A program made the translations under genes and the position numbers. Of a DNA stretch of 64,000 nt, positions 1-11,077 are shown piece by piece. Source of the stretch: Gnetum montanum (lineage: Eukaryota > Streptophyta > Gnetopsida > Gnetales > Gnetaceae); assembly GCA_015680685.1 (NCBI GenBank), contig MNCI01038323.1:1-64000 (forward strand), written 5' to 3'. Below the pieces are notes generated by a model that saw only the letters and a list, made by a program, of their open reading frames with translations, was not told the DNA's origin and did no database searches. Each line of letters opens with the position of its first letter. The first letter of the stretch is position 1.

Positions 1-1240
1 GGAGGGTCTATAGGTTTTCTACTACCTTGAACATTTCACTTAGTATCTTATAGGTCCTTTATAATACTTAGACTATTTTCATAATTTTAGTACTTAGTTT
101 TATTTTTCCATTTGCAATTTATCTTTGTTTCTAAGTGTGTAAAGAAGCCTCTCATTGACACCATGTCTAGCTAAGGATTTGAATGCTCACAAAGCTTCCA
201 AATTTGTAGACTAATTGAGATATGAAAGACACATGTTCTTACAACACCCAAGACTTAGCATAATTACAAGATTTCATGCACAAAGCTAGAACTAAAGATA
301 GCTCTTTTTGAAACCAACCTAAGGAGAATGGTAGCATATGAGATAGCTAATGGCTTGGAACCATTCTTGCCCAATTCAAACCATTCCATTGAGTAACATC
401 ACTTCAAATAGGTCACTTTAGTAGAGTACCTAACCATTAGAGATGAATTCAGGCACTTGATGATGTTGAAATTTAACAAATATAAGCTATGATGGATCAT
501 CTCATGGAACATTCCAATATCAACTTCAACATAAAAAATTATTAGTTCCAGGACTAGCATAATAAGGATAGTGACATTAGTATTCATGAGAATGATGAGA
601 ATTAGAATCCTCATACTTCATTACCTACAAAACTCTTCTCTTAGCACACCATGCAACCATAGAGTAAAATCTTGTGCATGTCAATCTCATCAAATCTAGT
701 AACCCATTCTTTATGCATGTTACCTAATCCATTGGTCCTATTGCACCTATGTCCATTGCTTTAGCTATTACCATCCCACCTTATTACCTACTACATTTTA
801 AGCACATCCACTATAAACCTAGTGTCTCTTACACTAGATCAAAATCTCAATCCATTATTAAGCATCTTTTAATCATCGTCCATAACACCATAAGCTTCAT
901 TGTTGTTTCTTTTATCTTCCTTGCATATGCCTTAAAAACATATCCTGCAACCTATCTCCATGCCCATCATTGCACCTTCCTAGCCAAATTTACCTATTCA
1001 TAATCCCATTTTAGGCAATCCTACCATACTAGCCATCCTTGGTGTTTCATGAAAATTAATGCTTTTACTCCAAGACTTATCTTTAAGGTTGTAGATAAAT
1101 AACAATTAGACACATAAAACAACAACACTACATAGAAGTACTCCTATTATTCATCTCCTTGTTGATCCCATCAATCCAAAGGAGTTTCCTTACTAAATTT
1201 CTTCAAGTTTAATGAAGGGTCTAATCCCATAAACAATGTC
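1..1240 (+). other. E0 5' region, poorly resolved
   Basis: No clear domain is readable. A plus-strand frame near 749-1000 continues toward the gag homology that begins at about 1241, so this is probably the divergent N-terminal part of a retrotransposon gag, heavily interrupted by stops. No LTR, primer-binding site or start codon could be placed, and the left end of the element lies outside the window or has decayed. Confidence 0.35.
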
Positions 1241-2480
1241 ATGACTTTTTGCAATGAAGACATGTTGTTGGTCAACTATCCCCACATCATCCTCAGAAGC
1301 TTTCCAAACTCTCTAATTGGAAAAATGCTTAAATCGTATAGGGTCCTTCTTCATGGGTTCATCACCTCCTTGGAGCAAGTATTCATATCATTTATAAAAA
1401 GGTTCAAATTTAACATTAGTAGTGGTGACACATTACAAAAAATGTTGGTCATCAAGCAAGCACCCACTTAATCCATTTCTAAGTTCATCTTCTAATGGAC
1501 TTCAATAACAATGGAGCTTACCCATCTCTTGACTAATGATCAACTATTGGATATTTTTGAGAGAGCTATTAACCATTATATTAAAGGCAATGTAGTCTAT
1601 CCTAGGCTACTTAGCCTCCATGATGCTAGAACTTTGGCTAAGCACATTGATAAGGTGGTCATTCAATGCAATGACTTGAAATGGCTTAACTTTTGCAACA
1701 AGGTGAATACGAAAACAAATAAGAATAAAGCCTTTAGAAATGTAGGATAAATAGTGGCATTGGTGAATTAATTCTCAACAATTTGATGATCAAATAATTA
1801 TGGAAATGGGAATTCAATCTCAAAGTCCAATGGTAGTGGATAAAATTCTTCTAAGGGAGGACAAAGGAGACTACCCAAAGATAGATTTAAATATTAAAAA
1901 TTCTTGAAGATCTACACACAACTCTATAACATGTTATTAAAAGAGGAGCACATTACCAAAAAACATGTCTTGGAGAAAATAAGGGAATATTTTAAAAAGC
2001 TCCAAACTTTGGCCATTGATCCTTCTTAATGCATGGAAGGAGATCCATCTATCCCAAAGTGGTATAATCTTAGAATATTTTGTTATTAGCATGAAGTTGT
2101 AGGGCATGATAGTAATGATTGTAACATACTTAAAGATGGTGTTCAAGCATTAGTGAAAGAGGAAGAAACTATTTTCAATACACTAGTATAACCAAATAAT
2201 CAAAACATGTAGATCTTCCAAAAACCATTAAACACTCTTTCAAGGAGGATCTCTGCATTTCATATGAAGCCCAAAGGTAATAGATCCAAAACCTCCTTTG
2301 TCATTTAAATGAACTTGCCTCAACATGAATTTCTTTCATTTACTTATGTAAATCCATCAAGGACCAAAAGAACCTTCATGATTAACCTTTATTGGAATGA
2401 TCCTAATGCACTCACCTCCTGGAATGTCTACATAGCTCCACTGATCAATGACATGACCTCCCATCTCCCCTAGAAAAAAG
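1241..2480 (+). pseudogene. gag: E0 Ty3/gypsy gag remnant
   Basis: Gag is the structural protein that packages retrotransposon RNA in cytoplasmic particles. At 1241-1471 the frame reads FPNSLIGKMLKSYRVL followed by FISFIKRFKFNISSG, the recognisable core of the plant Retrotrans_gag domain. A second block at 1511-1750 continues the capsid region. Near 2080-2125 the frame reads FCY*HEVVGHDSNDC, a CCHC zinc knuckle with one cysteine position now a stop. Several in-frame stops and frame changes show it is dead. The knuckle and the linker seen at 17099-17167 resemble those of the Tat-like unit at 48678-51690, so E0 is probably Tat-related. It is cut at 2562 by ATH1 and resumes at 16782. The lineage is inference; the gag identity is strong. 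Confidence 0.75.
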
Positions 2481-2557
2481 ATTACCTTTACCTATACCAT
2501 CTTATTTGGTTGACTATCCTATTATTCTACCTTATGATATACCTTCCCCATCTCATC

Positions 2558-2562
2558 CCTTC
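2558..2562. repeat. Left target-site duplication of ATH1 (CCTTC)
   Basis: CCTTC directly precedes LTR A. The same five bases directly follow LTR C at 16782-16786. A 5-bp duplication is usual for Ty3/gypsy integrase. Confidence 0.85.
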
Positions 2563-3366
2563 TGATGAGTGGTGAGGTACCCCTACACTCAACCATACGA
2601 ATACGAGCATTTCACGCACGATCCGGTCGCACTCCAAGGACTAAGTACTTACACGCCTTCATGGAACACTCAAGGTTAATCAATTTTTTTCTTCCGAAAC
2701 TTACTTGTATTGTCATGGTTGTATGGTTAAGTAAGCTTGAGGTATATGATTTTTATAACTTTTTTCTTTTTAATGTCTTATGCTAATAGGGGAACGTAAA
2801 GAGAACTAAGTGACTAACTTATATTAACTATTCACTAACTAAGTTCTAATTGTTCCTAACACTAGTATCCATTCCCACTTGCCGCACACATCATGAACCA
2901 GTGCAACACTACTGGGATTACCAAATGCTAATCATTACTGGGTTACCAAGCACTACACACATGCTTGAAGCGGTCATACTGAGTGTACTTAACTAGAAGA
3001 GTCAAAGGTTGAGAGAGAGATTAATTAACTAGGAAATCATTTAAACATTCAAAAATAATTAATTACTATTTAGCTTAATCTGTATGCTACAAGGTTTATC
3101 ATAAATTTTTTCTTTATTGCTGTACATAAATGTGTGCTTAGGTACAAATGTGTTCTCAGGTACAAATTTCTCGAATAAAGATCCGTTCACTCTATGACTC
3201 TTACTGCGGGCACACATTAATTATTCTAACTCTAGAATATTAAAACTGCAAGAGTTTAGCTAAGGGTCTAAGTCTAACTATCTTGAACAAGGGAAGCTGC
3301 CTCTTATTTATAGAACATGAGGTAGGACGTGATATCACGTGGCGGATGGGATATCACAGCTCATCA
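2563..3366 (-). repeat. LTR A of ATH1 (outer 3' LTR)
   Basis: Terminal TGATGAG and GCTCATCA are inverted repeats. Reading the minus strand, the promoter side is at the right: a CACGTG G-box (3336-3341) inside a 14-bp palindrome (3327-3340) lies just upstream of a TATAAATAA box (about 3303-3312). An AATAAA-type signal lies near 3112. Being the 3' LTR, it is preceded in transcript sense by the polypurine tract at 3367-3375. Confidence 0.9.
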
Positions 3367-3375
3367 TACCCCCAT
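3367..3375 (-). promoter_or_regulatory. Polypurine tract, ATH1 copy A
   Basis: On the minus strand ATGGGGGTA abuts the 3' LTR. It is the expected primer site for plus-strand DNA synthesis and is identical in copy B. Confidence 0.75.
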
Positions 3376-5343
3376 GACTGAATGAAAACTCATCCTCGAG
3401 TTTCTTAGAAAATATTGGGAAGGTATGGGATTATTGACTTGAATGAAAATAATGGTGAATGGGGTGACACGTGAATGGATCAATCATTACAATACATGAC
3501 AATATTAGTGTTCATGACTACAAGAATGAACACTATACACATTTGACATCCAGCCTTATTTGGCAGCTAAGAAAGAAGAGAGAGAGAGAGAGACAAAGAA
3601 GAAGAAGAAGAAGATGTGTTGCTGCTGAAGCCAGGATTGCACCTTCCATTGTCCATCCATAACTGCATCATCAGTCTTGTTCCTTGCATAACTGTTCCAG
3701 CACTAGTCCATCCTAAGTGTTTCCTCCAGATGCAGTCCATTGTTGTATGATTGCCATCTGCACACACAACATAGTCACATATGAGCAAGGATAAGAAAAT
3801 CACAATACAATTGATACCTTTCCTTGGTGTAAGGTCCATTGGCTAAGTTGTGATATGGCTAATATGGATTTTAGAGATATTACATTGGTGACTACCCAAG
3901 GTGTAGGGGTTAAGAAAAAATTGAAAAAATTGAACTAGGACCCCCATGACTAAGAGTGATCCTCCGGTAGAGATAGAATGGAAAAATATAAGGAATAAGA
4001 AATATGGAGAAAAAGAAACAATGGAAACACCAATAAAATGGATGTCAGAGGTGGAAATGAACAAAATAAATGTTGATTGCAACAATTTTTAAGGGAAAGA
4101 AGTTAACTAATGCACCAATTAGAAATGCCAGTGGGTCCTCCCCAAAGTAGGCTCATGCCCTTAATGCCTTGACAATCCCACATTCAAAGAGTCCGTAGGC
4201 TCTGGAAATGTCATTTGGAAGCAAGAGTTAAAGTCTAAACCACAAGATTTTACCAACAAGAATACAATGCATCAACCAAAATATAGACTACTAATACAGC
4301 TGGCAATGAGGTGGAAAATGGAGAAAGAATGATGAGGAGAAGAGAATGGAATGGAGTCCCAAGAACAAGGTGGTGTACAACCCCTTGTGTATTTATGGTT
4401 AATGTGACTTAGTAGATCTCATTCCAAATCTAGTCTTAAACAATCCACATCTAGTGACTTCGCATTAATACACTTGGCCAATCCATCCACTTGAAGTAGC
4501 AAGAATGCTTCCACCAAAGAGTCACCACCATCCTGAAGAAACAAGGAAGGAAAAAGTAGGAAGCGAGAAAGGGCCTTAGTTAGAAGGAACATGTTTGAGT
4601 TCCATAATGAGTGCTTGTAGCCCAGATGATTATTTTGTCTAAGGGATGTGCTTTGAATTCTCACTGTGTTTTTTTTCTTTACGTGAGAGCCACACCATGC
4701 AAATACTTATTATTTTTATTAGCTCAACTTCCCAAAAATGGAACAACGTCAAAATGGTAAGGAAAACTCAAGAAGACAACATCCAAGAACCCAAGAGAAT
4801 GGCCAACAAAAATGCATCAAATCCCCTTTAAGTCACACCCTTTTCAATCCTTGAGTCCTTCCTCAGTTTTAGAAGTTCCCAGTCACCAATTTGTTGATAG
4901 TTTTATGATTTAAAGAAAGGGACTTTGTACATTTCCAAGCCAAGAGAGACCATAGAAATTTATGAATGCATGGATGACATGGACTCATTGCCTATTATAT
5001 CCAAAAAACCATACCTTAGTATGAACATTATAACTCAAAGGCAAAAACCAAACATTAGAAATCAATAGAATACAGTTCATACCACCACCAGGAGCACTTA
5101 TTAGGTGACGAACCTAACAATGCAAAAAAAAAAAAAACAATAAACAAACAATCACACAAAGAAATGAAAAAGTATCAACGATGTTGCAAAAAAAAAAAAA
5201 CAAGAAAAGTCAAAGAAATTTGTAAAACAAAAAGATGTAAGAAAAAAATTTATAAAGGAAATGAGGGCCTCAATTGATCAGCAGAGGTGGCCATCTCCCC
5301 CATGACTGAGTTGGAAGGGGGAGATCCAAAATAATGAGCGGGG
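3376..5343 (-). other. ATH1 copy A, noncoding tail between protease and 3' LTR
   Basis: No coding domain is visible. It holds an (AG)n/(AAG)n microsatellite at about 3571-3615 and poly(A) runs near 5125 and 5190. Sequence in this tail is recognisably related to ATH2 at 22030-24070 and again at about 19040-19130, but the intervening 2.9 kb of ATH2 that carries ORFX has no counterpart here. Copy B has the same arrangement at 11078-13087. Confidence 0.7.
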
Positions 5344-6189
5344 TCATCCCTTCTTAGAGGTATTATGTGCACTGACCATTCTAGATTCATGGTAAGGTTT
5401 GGTCTGTTGCACATTGACAAACAATGTCTTATTAGAGTGCTTGTTTGAGTTTTTTAGGAATTTCCAACTTCCCCCAATTGATGTTTTTAGGTTAAGGTTT
5501 GGAAGTTGGAAACAGACCTGCTCAAGTTCATCTATGCTTTCGATGTAAGCACTAGTTATTCCCTCAGTTAGTTCCATGCACATTTGTGAGTTGTTCACTT
5601 GATTAGCTATTAGCCACTGGGTATCTCTTTGTCGTGTGACTGCTGCATACAGGCATTTTTGTAGGTTAAGATCTTGTGCACACCGGTTGCATGTAGGTAA
5701 TGTTAAACTTTTCCCAACCCATGATTTTTTCATGCAATTGCACCCTGTATCACTGTATGCAATGCATGGAACCTTCTTCTTCTCAATCTTCCCAAAAGTA
5801 TTTTTCTTAGATATTTTCAGGAAAAGATCATAGATTTCTAGACATGCATCTACAGTAATTAGCCATGCCCTTCCCATTATTATTGGGAAGTCCCCTATAT
5901 CGTTATTTACTTGTATCACTAGGAAATTAGCTAGGTATGACCACCCACACACAGTTGTAACGATGTCCTCCACTAGTCCCAAGGGAATAGTGATGGAACG
6001 TTTGACCATCTCTAGTCGAATATTGCTCTTTCTTAATGGAGGTAGGTTCCAGGATTTGTACATCTCTTGTGATATTATGTTGACTCTAGAACTTGAGTCT
6101 AGAAGAGCTTTACATGGTTCATTCCCAGTGACTTGGAGATAGATTAGAGGGCTTCCAGGATCAGAGAATTTCCTGGGAAGGTGGCCCAC
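5344..6189 (-). pseudogene. pro: ATH1 copy A retroviral-type aspartic protease
   Basis: The protease would cut the Gag polyprotein during particle maturation. The frame is open for 281 residues. The active-site region reads KALLDSSSRVN where the family has D-S/T-G, so the catalytic glycine is replaced by serine. Later it reads DFPIIMGRAWL, the second conserved block. The upstream frame, across a TAG, joins gag, so gag and protease were one reading frame. Near 5460 the sequence passes from WKFLKNSN straight into sequence that in ATH2 lies beyond integrase, showing that RT, RNase H and integrase were deleted. The last 45 or so residues are therefore read-through into tail sequence. Confidence 0.8.
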
Positions 6190-7628
6190 CTTAATCTAGT
6201 CAGTAATGGCATGGGTTAACATAACCGTATGCGTTGAACTTGGAGTTTGGTTTGAAGGAAGCTCTCAGAGGTTCAACTGCTTCTGGTTGTGAGGGCTTGG
6301 TTGGACTATTGGTTCTAAAGAAAGGTCGTCTCTTTATATGGTTATCAGAACCAACAACGGGTTGAGTATTTACAGCCCTTGTGGCATTGCATTACTGTGA
6401 TTGAGTAGGGAGTTTCCCTTGCATTGCTGGAGCGGGTGGTAATGGAGCTATCGGTGTGAGAGTTGCAGATGGATTCGAAGGATGGTATGTTTGTGGGTTA
6501 TCTCCCCTAAAAGAAGGAGTTCTAAAATACTCACAAGGTTGGTAGTGATGCTGTGGTGTAACGTGACCAACAGAGTCACGTGGAGAGGTTGGATGCTCCA
6601 CATAGTAGCCATATTGGTCTGGTTGTCGGTAGGGGTATTATTGCCTTGGTGGTGGTATCCCCCATAACTGTGGGTATTACCACTGTTGATGTTNATTGTT
6701 AACTTTTAGAGCGGCAAATGTTTTCTATTCACCATCTCTTCAAGTGGTGACTCTTCTTTCTCCTCATAGAATCTCACTCCCCTTTTTCGGAGGGAAGGAT
6801 CTCAGTTGTACTCTTCCACGCTTTCTCTCTTCCATAGCTCACTTTCTTCTTTGGCTACTTGCTCTAGCAATTTATGGATTTGATGAGACGTAAGCTTCGA
6901 TAACCTTCCTTGAGCATACATCCCAAGGGTCATTTTTTTTTCATGCCTAAGTCCATCTATGAGATGGTGTAGTTGATCCCGCTGCAAATAACCATGGCCA
7001 GGGAAATGATGTAACAGTTTGTAATAGCAGCCCATGGCAGCATCCAAGGGTTTACTATTTCCTTGCTTCCATCATTGGATTTTCTTTCGTAGGTTAGACA
7101 CTCGGGAGTATGTTTGGTACTTATCATTAAACAGTTCTAACATTGTACTCCACCTATAAATGGATTCCGGTTCTAAGGACTGGTACCAGCTTTCAGCTTC
7201 TTTCACTAGTGTCCTTGGGAACAACTTTAGTTTTTGCCATTTTTTTTCTATGTTCTACAAGGCACATGCATTGTGGAATGCTTGTAAATGATTTTGAGGA
7301 TTAGCATTGTATCCCCCCTCAAACCATGGGATGTTATTCATGTCTAACCTCTTGATCCTACTATCTTTTTGGTGCCTTGTGGAAACTCTTATGGACTCCA
7401 TTATGTCTAGCATGCTTCTAGTTGCGAGTAGGGGTTCTTTGTGGTCATCTCATTCATAGCGTCTATGGTGTCTACGCAGTTCCCTACTCTCCCTTCTTCC
7501 ATGCCTTGATTCCTTAGAGTGCCCTAGTCCTCATTCTCAACTATCTGATCGATGTTTTTCACTCTATTTACCTTTATCCTCATACTTGGTTTTCTTATGA
7601 ATGCAACCGGATACTGAAGGAGAGGGTG

Positions 7629-7633
7629 AATGT
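7629..7633. repeat. Left target-site duplication of solo LTR (AATGT)
   Basis: AATGT is repeated at 9424-9428. Copy B of ATH1 has one AATGT at the equivalent place, 15133-15137, giving the unoccupied site. Confidence 0.88.
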
Positions 7634-9423
7634 TGAAACACCACAAAAATTTGGACTTAACACTTTTGGACAAGAATCTAGCTAAGTCATGATGCTTCCC
7701 AGCATGACCAAAACTTGTGAACTTGACAAACAACATCAAACAGAGTTGAATCAAGCAACTAAAAGTTCTCTGAGATCCATTGGAGACTACATCAACATCT
7801 GGTAATAAGAACTGCAAGTTTCAAACTCAAAACACTTAGTTTTGACTAAGTATACTTCTTGCACACAAGCCTGCATGCCCAGCATGAAGCTCACCGTGCA
7901 GCAACTTTTGGGCCCCAAAAATGAGCCAAAACATGCCAGAATTGAACGAATGGTCCCCCCAGGACCTTCACTAAGGTCCCCAGTAGCTCTCAGTCTCCTA
8001 AAAATAAAATGTTGGTCCCTAGAATGAGGCATTTACATGTGTGTACACTGGGTACATTTTGGGTGTATGCTAACCAGCGTACAGCCCAGCATACACCACC
8101 AAAAATGGCCCAAAACAGGCACTAAAGAGCAAGATTTTCACCTAAAATCGACTCTCAGAGGTAGGGAAACTATTGGGCATCATCTTAGGCACCTGTAAAT
8201 CAAATTTTGGGCTCCAAATGATGGTTTTTCATTTGTGCACACCCCACGTGCACCATCAAGGATCTCTCAAAACAAGCATCCCAGAATAAGATCTCTACCT
8301 ACAATCGACTCTTAGAAGCAAGGCAATTGTCAGGCATCATCCCAGGCTCCCAAAAATGAAGATTCAACCTCAAAATGATGCACTTCCATGACCTATATGT
8401 TGAGCATGCACACTTTGCATGCCCAACGTGCACCATCAAAAGCGAGGTCGATCAGACGATTCAGCTAACCTGCATGCTGATCTACACACCCAGCGTGCAT
8501 GCCCAGTGCACAACACAACATATGCCACTTAAAACCTTCCAAAACCATATTAGATCAAGTCCAAATGAGCTGAAAATTTACAGGTAGCATTCTCATGACA
8601 CTAGAGCTCAAATCCAAGGGCCAAGTTCAAGATTCTCTGTTGTAATAGTAATGTTCGTTTGTAAAGTTCAATTCTTTTGTATTGGTCAAGTCTATACGCT
8701 GGGTTCACACGCCCAGCATGTACACGCTAGCATGCAGCACACTGTATAGTTGTAATATTCTTTGCACTCGGGCAACGTAGCCACATGTCATCCGACCTGA
8801 AATTTTCTCACCAACGGCCACTCATACCACTCCAGATTCAAGTTTCACACCCTAAAACCTATAAAAACCTCAATTTTCCATCAAGAAAAAGGAGGAGGGG
8901 GGATTAAAAGAAAATCACATTGGGAGATGATTTGGGAACACCAACCCTACACGTTGGACTTCTACCCTGCACGTTGACCATACAGCTGTCACATTGTGCC
9001 TACAGTCCAAACTAACATACCATCATCCCTCTGCATCCATCGAGGCTCTTCATTCGCCTTGTGTTAGATCCACAATTGCATTCAGACCAATGCACTGTAA
9101 TCTTCATTTTGCAATAAAATTGCTTAATTTTTGATCAAGATTTGTTATAGTTTTCATTCATTCATGCTTACCTCTTTGTTTATATTCTTGTACATTTACG
9201 TTTTGGTTTATGTTTATTACGCTGTTTACAAATAACCTAGCATATTGCACATTGGCATACGTTTGGGGAAATCCTTGTCTGATCCGCGTGCGGACCACCC
9301 AAGGTACTCTACCTTTGTTAGTTCCAACTAACCCTCAAGCGAAGGTAGAGTCTTCTGTGCTTATCTGCAAATCTCCTGGTGCTTGTTCATTCCATCCTTA
9401 TACCGACGATCTCAGATAGTACA
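7634..9423 (+). mobile_element. Solo LTR, Tat-like, inserted in ATH1 copy A gag
   Basis: The segment starts TGAAACACCACAAAAATTTG and ends AGATAGTACA, with a perfect AATGT duplication. Its start matches the minus-strand start of LTRs F, G and H (TGAAACACC), so it belongs to a related Tat-like family in plus orientation. A TATAAAAA box lies near 8861 and an AATAAA near 9113. It has no coding capacity. The absence of internal sequence and the intact duplication indicate recombination between two LTRs of a full element. It postdates the split of copies A and B, or at least entered only one of them. Confidence 0.88.
7860..8745 (+). repeat. Diverged tandem units with GCGTGCA palindromic motifs in solo LTR
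   Basis: Motifs such as GCCCAGCGTGCATGCCC, CCCACGTGCACCATC and CCCAACGTGCACCATC recur near 7870, 8060, 8240, 8410, 8490 and 8700. Between several of them the sequence ATCGACTCTYAGA and GGGCATCATC also recurs, giving diverged units of about 170-190 bp. LTRs F, G and H carry analogous AGCGT-cored motifs. Confidence 0.6.
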
Positions 9424-9428
9424 AATGT
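9424..9428. repeat. Right target-site duplication of solo LTR (AATGT)
   Basis: Matches 7629-7633 exactly. Confidence 0.88.
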
Positions 9429-10246
9429 GATGATGAAGGTGAAGAAGTAGAAGAACCATCGACATGATGGTGTTTTCTACCTTCTCTTCGGTGGTCTCGG
9501 CCATGATTGTGATCACGATCAGAACGTCCACCCTTATTGTGTGGTTGTATTCCTTCTTTGAAAACTTTGTGTTCATGGGTATCAGAACCAGGGTTGTGAA
9601 TCATGGAGTGTAGGTTTTGATACACTACCTCCTGACCATCATTAGGAGGAGGAACATCGTTTCATGGGGAACCTGTTGAAGTAGGTTCACCATCCTCAAT
9701 TTTGCTCAAGACATGCAGAGCGTTATGGGGCCATTTACCCTTTGAGGATGTATGATATCTCTCCTGTTGCAAGTCCCTTTGACATTGCGCTTCTGTGGGA
9801 TGGTAGTCCCTTGTGTCATGATTGCATGCAACATATTCTATGTACAAAAATGACATGCCTATTCATGAGAGATAACGAAGGAGCATGTTGGGAACTGATT
9901 GATCTGGAGGCAACACTATGTTACCTTCCAAGTCTCTCCAACGCAGTTGTTCATCTTGATGGAGAATAAAAGTAAAGTCAAGTACATACTCATCGTGATG
10001 AGTATATACCACACAAAATTTTTGAGGAACTGGCCGATCTTGAATATGTGTATTATGCCGTCGACTGTTTCTTGTGTTAGTCCTAGGCAGTGAAGTGCTC
10101 TTATGTGAAGAAGAAGACATTTTTGTCTTGTTTGGTGTGCAATTTACCATTGTCTTATCTTCTTTTGATTAACCGTAAGGGTTCGTTCTAGCGTCCCAAT
10201 GATATGAATGATTTCCTATGTTCTACGTAGCGCACAAACAACTAAG

Positions 10247-10264
10247 TCCTCGGCAACGGTGCCA
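10247..10264 (-). promoter_or_regulatory. Primer-binding site, ATH1 copy A (tRNA-Asp)
   Basis: The minus strand reads TGGCACCGTTGCCGAGGA one base from LTR B. The complement of the plant tRNA-Asp 3' end is, from general knowledge, TGGCGCCGTTGCCGGGGA, so 16 of 18 bases fit. This primer is typical of Athila elements. Confidence 0.8.
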
Positions 10265-10265
10265 A

Positions 10266-11068
10266 TGATGAGTGGCAAGGTACTCGTACAATCAACCATA
10301 TTAATACGAGCGTTTCACGCACGATCCAGTCGCACTCCAAGGACTAAGTGCTTACGCGCCTTCATGGAACACTCAAGGTTAATCAATCGTTGTCTTCCCA
10401 AACTTACTTGTATTGTCATGGTTGTATGGTTAAGTAAGCTTGAGGTATATGATTTTTATAACTTTTATCTTTTTAATGTCTTATGCTAATAGGGTAAGGT
10501 AAAGAGAACTAAGTGACTAACTTATATTAACTATTCACTTATATTAACTATTCACTAACTAAGTTCTAATTGTTCCTAACACCAGTATCCATTCCCACTT
10601 AGCGCACACATCCTAAACCAGTGCAACGCTATTGGGATTACCAAACGCTAATTGTTACTGGGTTAGCAAGCACTACACACATGCTCGAAGTGGTCGTACT
10701 GAGTGTAATTAACTAGGAGAGTCAAAGGTTGAGAGAGAGATTAATTAACTAGGAAAGAATTTAAACATTCAAAAATAATTAATTACTATTTAGCTTAATC
10801 TGTATGCTGTAAGGTTTATCATAAAGTTTTTCTTTATTACTATACACAAATGTGTTCTCAGGTAAAAATTGCTCGAATAAAGATCCGTTCACTCTATGAC
10901 TCCTACTATGGGCACACAGGAATTATTCTAACTCTGGAATGGTAAAAATGCAAGAGTTTAGCTAAGGGTCTAAGTCTAACTATCTTGAACAAGGGAAGCT
11001 GCCTCTTATTTATGGAACATGAGGTAGGACGTGATATCACGTGGCGGATGGGATATCACAGCTCATCA
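10266..11068 (-). repeat. LTR B of ATH1 (shared central LTR)
   Basis: It serves as 5' LTR for copy A (primer-binding site on its left) and 3' LTR for copy B (polypurine tract on its right). Its ends TGATGAG and GCTCATCA are intact and it keeps the 14-bp palindrome with CACGTG (11029-11042). The TATA box differs from LTR A and C: minus strand CATAAATAA. A short duplication of ATATTAACTATTCACT near 10527-10550 is private to this copy. Confidence 0.9.
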
Positions 11069-11077
11069 TACCCCCAT
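11069..11077 (-). promoter_or_regulatory. Polypurine tract, ATH1 copy B
   Basis: Minus-strand ATGGGGGTA abuts LTR B, identical to copy A. Confidence 0.75.

Larger units (their letters stand above)
6190..10120 (-). pseudogene. gag: ATH1 copy A Athila-type gag, split by a solo LTR
   Basis: The start at 10120 reads MSSSSHKSTSLPR and is placed about 130 bases inside the primer-binding site. The N-terminal part runs to about 9424 in one frame with a few stops, then is broken by the 1.79-kb solo LTR. It resumes left of 7629 with a DRD/HHR-rich basic segment, a capsid block with SWYQSLEPES (about 7170-7200) and the block FPGHGYLQRDQLHHLIDGL (about 6940-7020), matching Athila gag CPxHG. A frame change near 7520 is shared with copy B and so predates the duplication. 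A single N at 6694 marks an assembly join. Several stops show it is nonfunctional. Confidence 0.78.

Noticed and set aside
3567-3839. Ser-rich 90-codon minus-strand frame
   Set aside because: Its tail translates an AG/AAG microsatellite, and the copy in ATH1 B differs.
7625-9430. Solo LTR with ends TGTTGAAAC and TACA and a four-base duplication
   Set aside because: Starting at TGAAAC instead gives a perfect five-base AATGT duplication and matches related LTR starts.
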